Positions 23,664 to 32,065 of a stretch of 64,000 nucleotides of DNA are shown here, piece after piece. The notes below the pieces were generated by a model, which worked only from the letters and a program-made list of their open reading frames with translations, was not told the origin of the DNA and searched no databases. This DNA is from Pelagibius sp964472095. GTDB taxonomy: Bacteria; Pseudomonadota; Alphaproteobacteria; Kiloniellales; Kiloniellaceae. The stretch is from NCBI GenBank assembly GCA_964472095.1, contig CAYYIV010000014.1, positions 1 through 64,000 of the forward strand, in the 5' to 3' direction. A program made the translations under genes and the position numbers. The stretch's first letter is position 1. Every line of letters begins with the position of its first letter.

Positions 23664-24233
23664 TCAGGAAGCCAGCGGCAGCCCGCGCGCCGGTGGCGCG
23701 ACGGGCCAGGTGAGGGCGGACTGCCAGAGCCCGGCGGCGTCGTCCAGCATCTCGGTGAAATAGGAGAGCGCTTCGGGAGCGGTAGCGGTGATGCGCAGCT
23801 CGACGTCGCCGTCCTGGAAGCTCATCCGGTCGCCGAACTTGCGCGCGATGTGCTGCATCTTCACGTTCTCCGGCAGGCAGAGCAGGAAGAGGCTGCGGAA
23901 GCCGCGGTTGCGGGCGATCAGCAGCGCCTTCTCCAGCAGGCGGGTGCCGATGCCGCGGTCCTGGTAGGCACGCTCGACGGTGACCGACAGCTCGGCCGTA
24001 GGGGCGCCGGACCGGTCACCGCTGCGCAGCTCGGCGACGCCGCGCAGCACGCCGTCCTCGAAGGCGCCGACGATCCAGGTTTGCGGCCAGCAGATCCCCG
24101 CGGTGTAGGCGACGATGCTTTCGGGCGAGACGAAGTGACCGAAGCGCAGGCGGCGGTCGTCCGCATCCATGCGCAGCAGGTGGTTTTTCAAGTCGCCGCG
24201 CTCGTGGGCGAGCAATTTGCGAATGACAAGCAT
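23664..24233 (-). CDS. GNAT-family N-acetyltransferase
   Basis: 189 residues. The acetyl-CoA pyrophosphate loop YQDRGIGTRLLEKAL (about 90-104) and the preceding strand TAELSVTVE are the GNAT core. The N-terminal part (DADDRRLRFGHFVSPESIVAY) resembles GNAT domains linked to protein acetylation or acid tolerance, but substrate cannot be assigned. The C-terminal 35 residues are a helical extension. It converges with the receiver-EAL gene. Confidence 0.88.
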   Translation of the reverse strand: MLVIRKLLAHERGDLKNHLLRMDADDRRLRFGHFVSPESIVAYTAGICWPQTWIVGAFEDGVLRGVAELRSGDRSGAPTAELSVTVERAYQDRGIGTRLLEKALLIARNRGFRSLFLLCLPENVKMQHIARKFGDRMSFQDGDVELRITATAPEALSYFTEMLDDAAGLWQSALTWPVAPPARGLPLAS

Positions 24234-24344
24234 AGCGGTGTACTCCAGCGGAGCAGCCGGCGTCCGCCAGCAGGCCTGCGGCGTCGTGCCGCGGCCTGGG
24301 CGGGAGGCAGCTGCTGGATGAGGGGCGGGGGCGCTTTCTGGCGC

Positions 24345-24578
24345 TCAGGCGCCGTGCGGCATGGCGGTCTTGCCGGCGTGCCCGGAGCGGCGCTGGAATG
24401 CCCCGCCGAGGCGACGGAACAGGCCGGTCAGGAAAGCCGCGACGGCCTCCGACTGCATGCGCTTGCCCTCGGCAATGTGGCGCTCGATCTCATCGGCGCT
24501 GATCACCACGTTGTCGATGTACAGACCGCTCTTGCCGGTCGTCGGCCTCTTGCTGAGGTCCTGGCTTTGGTGCTGCAT
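24345..24578 (-). CDS. Small hypothetical protein
   Basis: 77 residues. The middle (DEIERHIAEGKRMQSEAVAAFLTGLFRRLGGAF) is an amphipathic/hydrophobic helix pair of the kind found in short alphaproteobacterial membrane-associated proteins. AAGGAAGG precedes the ATG on the minus strand. Function unknown; lies between the GNAT gene and a 240-bp AT-richer promoter-like gap. Confidence 0.6.
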   Translation of the reverse strand: MQHQSQDLSKRPTTGKSGLYIDNVVISADEIERHIAEGKRMQSEAVAAFLTGLFRRLGGAFQRRSGHAGKTAMPHGA

Positions 24579-24817
24579 CTCGAAACTTCCTTCCTTAGAT
24601 GTTTCATTGCGAGCACCTCCCTAAACTCTCTGCACTTTTGCAGTGCACTAGTAAGAAATAGTGAGATTCGAGTGTCTTGCAAGAGAAATGCTGCAATGCA
24701 ACAAAGATATGCCGAAGACGCATGGCTGGCGTCGTGAAGCCGTTCGCAGGCCCTCAAAAAAGCCTCCGAGGTCTCGGCTTGACGCTCCGGTAAGGCTTTC
24801 GCCGTAGTTTCGGGCGC

Positions 24818-25249
24818 ATGAAGCGCCTCCCGATTCTCGCCGCCTGCTTGGCGGCGCTGCTGGCCTGTCCGGCCCTGGCCAAGGAGGCGCCGCGGCTGCC
24901 TGTCGGGCCGGAGCGCCTGCAGGTCCGTGGGCTGCCGACGCCGGAGACCGTGCCGCGGCCGGTGAACCCGCTGCCGACCTCCCGCCTGCTGCTGGAAGAG
25001 GCGGAGCCGATCGCCGCCTTCGACCTCGACCGCGGCCTGACGCGCCTCTGCCGGGACGGCCGCTTCCGCCAGCAGCGCGAGCACCTCTTCATCGTGAAGC
25101 TCGGCGGCTACGTCCATGGCGCGGTGATCGGCGGCTATTGGGGGCTCTACGACCCGGCACGGCTGGCGGTGCCGAACCTGGTCTACGCAGTGCGCTGGCA
25201 AGACACCGGGCGCTGCGAGGTCTACGTGCTGCGCCACCTGCCGGCGTGA
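24818..25249 (+). CDS. Exported hypothetical protein
   Basis: 143 residues. The signal peptide (RLPILAACLAALLACPALA, cleavage after ALA at about 21) implies periplasmic location; the cysteine within it is not in a lipobox position at the cleavage site. The mature part starts with a Pro-rich segment and contains a basic-to-aromatic domain (REHLFIVKLGGYVHGAVIGGYWGLYDP). No family recognised. Confidence 0.65.
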   Translation: MKRLPILAACLAALLACPALAKEAPRLPVGPERLQVRGLPTPETVPRPVNPLPTSRLLLEEAEPIAAFDLDRGLTRLCRDGRFRQQREHLFIVKLGGYVHGAVIGGYWGLYDPARLAVPNLVYAVRWQDTGRCEVYVLRHLPA

Positions 25250-25364
25250 GCCGGCCAACCTGCGCTTCGAAGCGGAATTTCGTTTTAAATGCAGGACTTA
25301 ACGCAATCCTAAACAGCCGGTCCCTAAGCTGTGGCCGCTGGACCCGCTGCGAGGACTGCATCCA

Positions 25365-25736
25365 ATGGTAACCATAGACGACAGCCTGCACGAGACGACG
25401 GCCGCTGCCTCCGACTGGTGGCGTCGCCCGCGGTGGCTGGTGCTGCCGCTTGCGCTGCCAGTCTTCCTGACTTTCGGGCTGGCGGTCGGCACGCTGGTGA
25501 ACCTGGGACTCAATGGCGACTGGGTGGGACGCCAGGGCAGCGGTCAGCTGGCTGCGGCCGAGCTCGACGGCGGCGGCGCCACCGGCATGGGACCGGTCGA
25601 GGCCTGCGGGCGCATGCAGTACATCGTCGAGACTGCCTGCAGCCTGAAACAGCGCGACCGCGACGCCTCGGACATCCGCCTCTGCGTTGCCCAGGAGCTG
25701 AAGTACACCATGTGGAGCGCCTACGGCTGCCAGTAG
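25365..25736 (+). CDS. Single-pass membrane hypothetical protein
   Basis: 123 residues. One membrane helix (WLVLPLALPVFLTFGLAVGTLVNLGL, about 24-49) separates a short cytoplasmic N-terminus from a periplasmic part with four cysteines (ACGRM, ACSLK, LCVAQ, GCQ) that could form two disulphides. Function unknown. A hairpin follows 46 bp after the stop. Confidence 0.65.
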   Translation: MVTIDDSLHETTAAASDWWRRPRWLVLPLALPVFLTFGLAVGTLVNLGLNGDWVGRQGSGQLAAAELDGGGATGMGPVEACGRMQYIVETACSLKQRDRDASDIRLCVAQELKYTMWSAYGCQ

Positions 25737-25782
25737 CCCGGCGCCCGCCAGGACGCCTTCCCGGCAAGTTCGCGAAATGAGA

Positions 25783-25809
25783 AAGGGCCGCCCAATGAGC
25801 GGCCCTTCT
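25783..25809 (+). terminator. Hairpin terminator
   Basis: AAGGGCCGC (25783-25791) pairs with GCGGCCCTT (25799-25807) over loop CCAATGA. The following T-tract is short (TTCTC), so efficiency may be moderate. Confidence 0.65.
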
Positions 25810-25982
25810 CGCGTGACGCGACGTCTTTGGTTCCCGGGGTCTGGACAGATGGCTTGGGATGGATTGCCCAGCCTCGGCAGAATCAGGACGGCGCGCTAAA
25901 GCAGACCAGGATCGAATGGAATTGCGCCGGCGCCCATCGACCCTGTGGATTGGCTCTATCTATTTGATGCAGAGCGGCTTCA

Positions 25983-26023
25983 CGTGATCGGGCGGAACCG
26001 CCCAGTGGTTCCGGCCGATCACG
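25983..26023. terminator. Long stem-loop next to the 26031-26276 gene
   Basis: CGTGATCGG (25983-25991) and GGAACC (25994-25999) pair with GGTTCC (26007-26012) and CCGATCACG (26015-26023). No U-tract follows on either strand, so it may be an mRNA-stabilising hairpin for the leftward gene ending at 26031 rather than a true terminator. The rest of 25810-26030 shows nothing. Confidence 0.4.
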
Positions 26024-26030
26024 CTTCGCT

Positions 26031-26276
26031 CTAGTGAATTGCCGGCGTTTCGTTTCGCCAGGAGACGTAGTTCAGCCCATGAGTCGTCGCCATGAAGGCG
26101 CGCTCCTGCTGCTGAAGATGGAGCGCATGCAGCTCCCGCCCGAGGCTCTGTACCAGCACGGTCTTCCAGGAAAGAATGCGGGCGCTCCGCAGCGCCAGAA
26201 TCGTCTTGGTCGGGGTCCGGGTCGTGGCCGCCGCCTCCGGCCGGCTCCCCGCCGTCGTCATTATCGTTGTACGCAT
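26031..26276 (-). CDS. Small basic hypothetical protein
   Basis: 81 residues with GGGAG upstream of the ATG on the minus strand. The central helix (TILALRSARILSWKTVLVQSLGRELHALHLQQQERAFMATT) is rich in Leu/Arg and resembles short DUF1127-like alphaproteobacterial proteins, but the match is loose. Flanked by a hairpin at its 3' end. Confidence 0.45.
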   Translation of the reverse strand: MRTTIMTTAGSRPEAAATTRTPTKTILALRSARILSWKTVLVQSLGRELHALHLQQQERAFMATTHGLNYVSWRNETPAIH

Positions 26277-26555
26277 GTGTCTAAGTCTCCCTCCGCACCA
26301 CCGGGATGGGAAATCCCGCTTCGCACATTACGGAGCGTAAGTAATGAAGCTTACCGGCTCATTAACACCAAGTCGGCTGCATGCAAAAAACCCTGCTAAC
26401 ACAGCCTTGTCACAGGCTGAAGCAAGTTAACAGCAATAGAGGCGGGCAATTACTTAAAAGGCCGTCGATTCCGAGCCGGCGCGAGGCTGCGAGGGCCGCG
26501 GCAGGGGATGGTACTTCGCCGCCGACGCGGGCGTCGGTTGCGCAGCAGCGATCGC

Positions 26556-26636
26556 TTACGACAGGCCGGGGCCTTCGATCAGCGCGCTGAGGCCCCAAAG
26601 GGCGAAGTAGATGAAGAGGATCAGACGGACGAGCAT
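26556..26636 (-). CDS. Candidate 26-residue membrane peptide
   Basis: A short frame with ATG at 26634-26636 and TAA at 26556-26558 encodes a hydrophobic peptide (LVRLILFIYFALWGLSALI core) with a positively charged N-terminal Arg, the profile of a single-pass small membrane protein. The ribosome binding site (AAGG) is weak. It lies in an otherwise gene-free 640-bp stretch (26277-26916) that is unusually AT-rich. Translation is unproven. Confidence 0.35.
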   Translation of the reverse strand: MLVRLILFIYFALWGLSALIEGPGLS

Positions 26637-26916
26637 CTTGCTGGACCTTGAGTGGACTACTTGTCTCAGACCCTAAGATGACACAGGTTCGATTAAGAAT
26701 GAGTTTTCGCACAAAGTATTTCCAATTTTCCGCAATTGTCCCGGTGCCTTGGCGAAGACATCTCTCAAATGTTTAGAATGCCTTAGCCTTCCTTTAAGCA
26801 CCCGGCCCTATGCTTCGAAGCGGTGAAATGCGCGGACGGCAGGGCCGGCCGCGTCGGAGTTCAGGCGGGTCGGCCGCGGTGCGGACCGGCCCCGACAGCG
26901 ATGCGGAGTTTCAGGT

Positions 26917-28083
26917 ATGATGACAGGAGCAATCGGCCGCCACCTGCTGCGTTTCGCAGCGATGGTCGCCTTGGCGGGCTTCGCGGTGGGCTGTGCTTCT
27001 TCGCAGGGCCCGGCAATAACGGCGCCGGCGGGCTACGGCAAGGATCCTGCCAGCCGGGTCGCGCGCCTGGTGCAGTACTGCGATCGACTGGCGGAGAAGG
27101 GTGAACTGGTGACGGCACTCGGCCTCTGCGCCCGTGCGCACGAGATGGACCCCGACGACCCGGAACCGATGATGAAGGTCGCCTCGATCCTGCAGACGCT
27201 GAACCGCCAGGAGGCGGCGGCAGCAACCTATGTTGCCGTGCTGGAGCGTCACCCGAAGCATCACGAGGCGCGCTATCGTCTCGGCAAGATCTACATGGAA
27301 AGCGGCGAGGGCGGCCTGGCGACGGCCCAGTTCAACCAGGCCCTGCGCGGCAACCCCGCGGATCCGCGCGCCTACAACGCGCTCGGCATTTTGCGTGACC
27401 AGGAGGGCGAGCACGAGGCGGCCCAGAGTCTCTACCGCCAGGCGCTGGAGCGCGATCCGGGCAACGTCTCCGTCCGTAACAATCTCGGCCTCTCCCTGGC
27501 GCTCGACGGCAAGCGCGACGAGGCGATCGAGGTGCTGGCCGAGCTGTCGGTCGATCCCCTGGCGGATCAGACCGTGCTGCGCAACCTGGAAGCCGCCTAT
27601 ACGTCCGGCGTGGCGCTGCCGCAGCCCGACGGGCCGCTTGCCGAGCCGGCGGAACCGGCCGCGGCGGTTGCCGATCCGGTCGTTCCCGTCGCCAGCGAGC
27701 CGCTGGAGCAGCCGGATGCCAAGGCGGTGCCTATGAGGGCGCCGAATTCCCCGCCGATGGCGCCCGAAGCGGGTGCGCCGACGCCGCTTTTCCTGCCGCC
27801 GGCGGCACAGTCCGAAGAGCCGAAACAATCCGGCTTGCGGGCGCCCGAAGCGGCGTCCGACGGTCCGCCTGCGTCTGCCATCCTGGCCGCCGCCGAGCGG
27901 CTGATGCAGGCGCCTGACTGGGCCGACTTCGAGCCCGGTGCCCTGATCAACCCGGCGGTGCCACCGCAAAGCGAACCTGCCGAAGAGGCCGGCGCCGAAC
28001 CCCTGGACCTCGACAACATTGTTTGGCCCAGCGCTTTCAGGCTCACCATGATGATGATGGACGGCGGCGCCGTCATCGCCTGA
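26917..28083 (+). CDS. TPR-repeat lipoprotein (TadD-like)
   Basis: 388 residues. A signal peptide with lipobox AVGC (lipidated Cys about residue 26) indicates outer-membrane or periplasmic anchoring. Residues 45-235 hold about five tetratricopeptide repeats (ALGLCARAHEMDPDDPEPMMKVA; RYRLGKIYMESGEG; AYNALGILRDQEGEHEAAQSL). The last 130 residues are Pro/Ala/Glu-rich and disordered. The architecture recalls TadD pilotins of Flp pilus systems, but no tad genes are near, so a general scaffold role is equally possible. A strong terminator follows. Confidence 0.8.
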   Translation: MMTGAIGRHLLRFAAMVALAGFAVGCASSQGPAITAPAGYGKDPASRVARLVQYCDRLAEKGELVTALGLCARAHEMDPDDPEPMMKVASILQTLNRQEAAAATYVAVLERHPKHHEARYRLGKIYMESGEGGLATAQFNQALRGNPADPRAYNALGILRDQEGEHEAAQSLYRQALERDPGNVSVRNNLGLSLALDGKRDEAIEVLAELSVDPLADQTVLRNLEAAYTSGVALPQPDGPLAEPAEPAAAVADPVVPVASEPLEQPDAKAVPMRAPNSPPMAPEAGAPTPLFLPPAAQSEEPKQSGLRAPEAASDGPPASAILAAAERLMQAPDWADFEPGALINPAVPPQSEPAEEAGAEPLDLDNIVWPSAFRLTMMMMDGGAVIA

Positions 28084-28106
28084 CCTTCCGCCAGTGCGTG
28101 AAAGAG

Positions 28107-28136
28107 AAAGCCCCACTCGCGAGAGTGGGGCTTTTT
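28107..28136. terminator. Bidirectional intrinsic terminator
   Basis: AAAGCCCCACTC (28107-28118), loop GCGA and GAGTGGGGCTTT (28123-28134), then TT. With A-rich sequence on the left and T-rich on the right it can serve both the TPR lipoprotein gene and the convergent crystallin-like gene. Confidence 0.9.
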
Positions 28137-28161
28137 CGTTGTGCGCTGGGATCGGCGGTGC

Positions 28162-29817
28162 TCAGCGCGTGCAGGTGATTTCCTCAAAACCGTCGCAGAG
28201 GAATTTGTCACAGATCGAGCCGCTGCCGATGAAAACGGTCGGGTAGAGGGCGCCGATGTTGTCTTCCTGGGTCCAGCGCGTCGCCTGATTGAAGCCGCGG
28301 GTCTTGCACCAGGCAGTGGCCGCCGGTTCGCCGCAGCCCTGGTCGTCGGCGAGGCAGTAATTCAGTCGGTAGACCTGGTGTACCGGAAAGCGGACGGTCT
28401 CCTCCGCCGGTCCGGTCGGCCGCGATGGCGCCGGGGCCGGCTGCACCGGCTCGAGCTGCGGCTCCGGGACGGGCTGCAGGGTTTGCTGGGGCTGCTGCGG
28501 CGGCGCGCTGGGCGGCGGCGGCTGCAGTCCGCCCGCGGCCGCGGGGGGCGGGCTCACCTGCGGCGCCTGCGGCGCGGGGGCGCTGGGCGGTGCCGGCTGC
28601 AGCCCGCCTTCGGCCGGTGAGAGGCTCGCCGGCTGTTCCTGCGGGGCTGGCGCCGGCGGTGTTGCCGGGGCGGCCGGCGGCGGGCTCGCCAGCGGCTCCT
28701 GCGGGGCCGCTGCCTGCGGTTCGGGGGTGGCGGCAGGCGTCGGCGGCGCTGCCATCGGCTCCCTGGGCGCGGCTGGCTCGCTAGGCGCGGCTGGCGCACT
28801 GGGCGCGGCACTGAGGCTGCTGTCCGGGGCAGGGGCAGGGACCGGCGTCAAGGTCGCCTCGGCCGGTGCAGCTGTTTCCGACATGTAGCGGTCGAGTGGT
28901 CCACGCTGATAGCGGATGGCCACCGAGCGGACCTTGCGGTCGAAGTCGAAGGCCGACAGCCGGTAGTTCGCCGGCCGGCCGCTCTCGCTGCTCGGCAGGG
29001 TAATCGAGCCGCCGCTGCAGCCGGGGCCGTCGAACAGGGTGAGGATGAAGCGGTGGTCGATCCCCTGGTAGGTGCGGCTGAAGGCCTCAGGCAGCAGGGC
29101 GATCGCTTCGGTGATGCGGGTGAAAGTCGGCGCATCGGCCCCCGCGCCGTGGGCGCTGGCGGGTACTGAAAGGTCGGTGCAGGCTTCGCGCTGCGGTGGG
29201 TTCGGTACCGGCACGAAGATGCGGTTGAAATAGCTCTGGTCGGCCGAGCGCTCGCAGCTCCTGTTGTAGTAGCTGCGCCGCTCGAGCAGCAGGAAACCTG
29301 GCGGCGGGCCGAGCTCGCGGCGATAGACGATCACCGAGGAGTAATCGTCGTCTGCAGTCTGCGCGGTCTCGTAGGCCTGGTCGCCGGCAAAGGGCGGCTC
29401 GAAGTCGGCGGTCAGGCCGAGCCACCAGGCGCGGGGATCGTCGGCGGTGCCGAGGTTCGGACCGCAGGCGTCATCGCTGCTGGCGAAGTGGGGGCGTTGG
29501 AACAGGATGGCGCCGACCTGTGGATCGGCGCGCAGCGAAGCGATCTTTTCGTTCAGCTCGTCGCCGACGTAGGGAATCGCTGCGTAGGGCTGATCGGGCG
29601 CCAGGGTCAGGGTCTGCGAGGGGCCGGCGAAGTTCGGCCCGGTGAAGAAGGTGATGCCCGCCGGACCTGCAGCACCGTCCTGGGCCGCGAGGGCGGTGGG
29701 CAGCAGCAGCGCGATCGCGCCCGCCAGCAGCAACGGGCCGCGGGGGCGCCGCGTTGCCATCCGGCCCCCGGCGGTAACCGCCGATTGAACTTTACGCCGC
29801 TTCCCAAAACGCATCAT
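28162..29817 (-). CDS. Exported protein with beta/gamma-crystallin-like domain, Pro-rich linker and Cys-rich C-terminus
   Basis: 551 residues from ATG 29817 (GGGGA upstream). The signal peptide (GPLLLAGAIALLLPTALAAQ) is followed by a domain with GITFFTGPNFAGPSQTLTL and GAILFQRPHF motifs resembling beta/gamma-crystallin or I36 inhibitor folds. A second similar region (GFLLLERRSYYNRSC) precedes roughly 170 residues almost entirely of Pro, Ala, Gln and Ser. The C-terminal 70 residues contain six cysteines (YCLADDQGCGEPAA...WCKTRGF...ICDKFLCDGF...ITCTR), a domain I have seen only in alphaproteobacterial secreted proteins. Surface or matrix binding is inferred. Confidence 0.7.
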   Translation of the reverse strand: MMRFGKRRKVQSAVTAGGRMATRRPRGPLLLAGAIALLLPTALAAQDGAAGPAGITFFTGPNFAGPSQTLTLAPDQPYAAIPYVGDELNEKIASLRADPQVGAILFQRPHFASSDDACGPNLGTADDPRAWWLGLTADFEPPFAGDQAYETAQTADDDYSSVIVYRRELGPPPGFLLLERRSYYNRSCERSADQSYFNRIFVPVPNPPQREACTDLSVPASAHGAGADAPTFTRITEAIALLPEAFSRTYQGIDHRFILTLFDGPGCSGGSITLPSSESGRPANYRLSAFDFDRKVRSVAIRYQRGPLDRYMSETAAPAEATLTPVPAPAPDSSLSAAPSAPAAPSEPAAPREPMAAPPTPAATPEPQAAAPQEPLASPPPAAPATPPAPAPQEQPASLSPAEGGLQPAPPSAPAPQAPQVSPPPAAAGGLQPPPPSAPPQQPQQTLQPVPEPQLEPVQPAPAPSRPTGPAEETVRFPVHQVYRLNYCLADDQGCGEPAATAWCKTRGFNQATRWTQEDNIGALYPTVFIGSGSICDKFLCDGFEEITCTR

Positions 29818-30024
29818 AGAACGTCCCCTGTTCGACGGGCTGGCCGGCCCGCGCGTGACTCTTCTTGCAATACCAATAGCCTCCCCCCGGCGGAGCCTCA
29901 ACGCCCATAGACCTACTGTGCCGGCCGGATTCTTGGCCAGCAGATATGGACAGGCCCGGCGGCAAACCGCACACTGCCGCGGACCGCCGCCACTCTCGCC
30001 AATTCCTGTCCTAGCTGCAAGACC

Positions 30025-30558
30025 ATGACCGCTTTCAAGCTGCCGCCCGTTACCCTGGTTCTAGGCGGCGCGCGATCCGGCAAATCCACCTATGCCGAAC
30101 GGCTCGCCGAGGGCTGTGCGGGCGCTTGCGTCTATCTGGCGACGGCGACCGCCGGCGATGGAGAGATGGCCGAACGGATCGCCCGACACCGGCAACGCCG
30201 CGGCCAGCGCTGGCGGACCCGGGAAGCGCCGCTCGACCTTGTGGGCGCCCTCGAAACTGCAGCCGTTCCCGAGGCCGTGGTGTTGGTGGATTGCCTTACC
30301 ATTTGGCTTTCCAATGTATTGCTGGCCGATCTTGATGTGGAAAGTCACTGTGAGTCCTTGATCTCGGCGCTGCCGCGCCTGGCCGGGCCGGTGATCTTCG
30401 TGGCCAACGAGGTCGGCCTCGGGATCGTTCCGGACAACGCCCTGGCGCGGCGCTTCCGGGACGAGGCCGGGCGGCTGAACCAGGCGGTGGCGGCGGCGGC
30501 GCAGTCGGTCGTCTTCATTGCCGCCGGTCTGCCGCTGGTCCTGAAGCCCGCCGGGTAA
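30025..30558 (+). CDS. cobU: Adenosylcobinamide kinase / adenosylcobinamide-phosphate guanylyltransferase
   Basis: 177 residues, normal for CobU/CobP. P-loop GGARSGKST (about 14-22), the guanylylated histidine in ERIARHRQRRG (about H55) and the VLVDCLTIWLSN strand are diagnostic. It phosphorylates adenosylcobinamide and transfers GMP to it in the late steps of vitamin B12 assembly or salvage. It converges with cbiB, with only 4 bp between stop codons; both act in the same pathway. Confidence 0.95.
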   Translation: MTAFKLPPVTLVLGGARSGKSTYAERLAEGCAGACVYLATATAGDGEMAERIARHRQRRGQRWRTREAPLDLVGALETAAVPEAVVLVDCLTIWLSNVLLADLDVESHCESLISALPRLAGPVIFVANEVGLGIVPDNALARRFRDEAGRLNQAVAAAAQSVVFIAAGLPLVLKPAG

Positions 30559-30562
30559 GGGC

Positions 30563-31558
30563 TCAGGCCAGCAGCAGGGCCGCGATCACGGCGACGAACA
30601 GCAGGGCGCCGGCGGCGAGATAGAGGTCCAGCACGCGGCCCAGGTCCGCCGCCGTCATGGCGCTGCGTCCGTCGCCCATCCAGTGATCCTCGACGACCTG
30701 GCCGCCGTACTGCCGCGGCCCGGCCAGGGCGAGGCCGAGGGCGCCAGCGAGCGCCGCTTCCTGCCAGCCGGCATTGGGCGAGCGGTGCTTCGGCGCATCG
30801 CGTAGCATGGTCCGCCAGGCGTCTCCTGCGCTGGCCGCCGGCAGCAGCAAGGCGGCCAGCACGATGAGCAGCCCGGCGAGGCGGGCGGGCAGGAAGTTCA
30901 CCGCGTCGTCGAGCCGGGCGGCCACCTTGCCGAAGGCCTCGAAACGCGCGTTCCTGTGGCCGATCATGCTGTCGAGGGTGTTCACCGCCTTGTAGGCCAG
31001 CAGGCCCGGCAGCCCGAGCAGCAGGAACCAGAACGCCGGCGCCACGAAGCCGTCGGAGAAATTCTCGGCGGCGGACTCTGCCGCCGCGCGGGCGACGCCT
31101 GATGCATCCAGGCTGGCCGGGTCGCGCCCGACAATCGCGCTGACCGCCGCGCGGCCGGCCTCCAGGCTCTCCGCCAGCCCGCTGGCGACGGCCCGCACGG
31201 CATTGTAGAGACCGCGGAAGGCCAGCAGGCTGCTGGCGATCAGCCCCTCGGCGAGCCAGCCGAAGGGTGCGCCGGCGAGCAGGGCATGAACCAGGGCGCC
31301 GATCCCTCCGGCCCCCGCGACCACCAGCAGGGTGCAGAGGGCGCCGAGCAGGATGCGGCGGGGCCGCGCCAGGTTCTGGCGGTTGAGGAGCCGGGTCAGG
31401 ATCTCGACGGTGCGGCCGATCAGCACGACCGGGTGCGGCAGCAGCCGGTAGAGCCAGCGCGGGTCGCCGACCAGCAGATCGATCGCCATGGCGAGCAGCA
31501 ACACGGCCAAGCTCGCTGCCGGCGTCCAGCTCCCGCCCGTGACGACGTCCCAAAGCAT
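30563..31558 (-). CDS. cbiB: Adenosylcobinamide-phosphate synthase (CbiB/CobD)
   Basis: 331 residues, multi-spanning. Family motifs are present: DLLVGDPRWLYRLLPHPVVLIGR near the N-terminus, AENFSDGFVAPAFWFLLLGLPGLLAYKAVNTLDSMIGHRN in the middle and SPNAGWQEAALAGALGLALAGPRQYGG near the end. It attaches the aminopropanol arm to adenosylcobyric acid at the inner membrane, immediately before the step of the convergent cobU. Confidence 0.95.
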   Translation of the reverse strand: MLWDVVTGGSWTPAASLAVLLLAMAIDLLVGDPRWLYRLLPHPVVLIGRTVEILTRLLNRQNLARPRRILLGALCTLLVVAGAGGIGALVHALLAGAPFGWLAEGLIASSLLAFRGLYNAVRAVASGLAESLEAGRAAVSAIVGRDPASLDASGVARAAAESAAENFSDGFVAPAFWFLLLGLPGLLAYKAVNTLDSMIGHRNARFEAFGKVAARLDDAVNFLPARLAGLLIVLAALLLPAASAGDAWRTMLRDAPKHRSPNAGWQEAALAGALGLALAGPRQYGGQVVEDHWMGDGRSAMTAADLGRVLDLYLAAGALLFVAVIAALLLA

Positions 31559-31585
31559 CTGGTCAGCCCGGCTGCGTCACGTCCT

Positions 31586-32065
31586 TCATTGGCCGCAGCC
31601 GCAGGACTGTGCTTGCGGTCCCTGCGCCCGCTGTGCGTAGAGGCGCTCCTGGGCGACCAACAGTTCGCGCAGCAGCGTGCCCAAAGGCGCCTTTCCGCGA
31701 ACCTGGCTGGGCCGCTGGAAGGCATCCAGATCCCGCTGGCTGAGGTCACCGGCGATGATCGCCTCGATCAGGGCGGCGCAGAACGCCCGGCCAGCGGCCT
31801 CCTCGGGGATGTCGAAGAGGCCGGCGAAGAAGGCCTCGTATGGGAGGTCGCCTGCCTTTCGCGCCACGGCGCGCTCGCAGCCGACCTCGCTGGCGAGGCG
31901 GTTTTCCGGATGTGCGCGGACCTCCCTCAAAATCCCTGGCAGGTCGTCGCTGTGCCCGCCCTGCGACGCGGCGCAGCCGGCCAGCAGCGGCACGAGGATG
32001 AGCACCAGGGCGACCCTGCGCGCCATGGCGGTGCCCGTCGACCGGCAGCGCTCCACTCCGCCCAT
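31586..32065 (-). CDS. Putative lipoprotein, paralogue of the upstream gene
   Basis: 159 residues from ATG 32065, which overlaps the stop of the upstream gene (TGATG); an internal ATG at 32026 gives a more typical signal peptide (RRVALVLILVPLLAGC) and may be the true start. Lipobox LAGC is clear. The mature region shares a pattern with the upstream protein (C...Y...F.....P.EAA.RAFCAALIEAI.AGDLS...L). The C-terminus ends SCGCGQ. Function unknown. Confidence 0.65.
   Translation of the reverse strand: MGGVERCRSTGTAMARRVALVLILVPLLAGCAASQGGHSDDLPGILREVRAHPENRLASEVGCERAVARKAGDLPYEAFFAGLFDIPEEAAGRAFCAALIEAIIAGDLSQRDLDAFQRPSQVRGKAPLGTLLRELLVAQERLYAQRAQGPQAQSCGCGQ

Noticed and set aside
26917..28083. 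Tad pilus locus marker (TadD)
   Set aside because: TPR lipoprotein layout fits TadD, but no other tad/cpa gene is nearby, so only a loose TadD-like label is kept.
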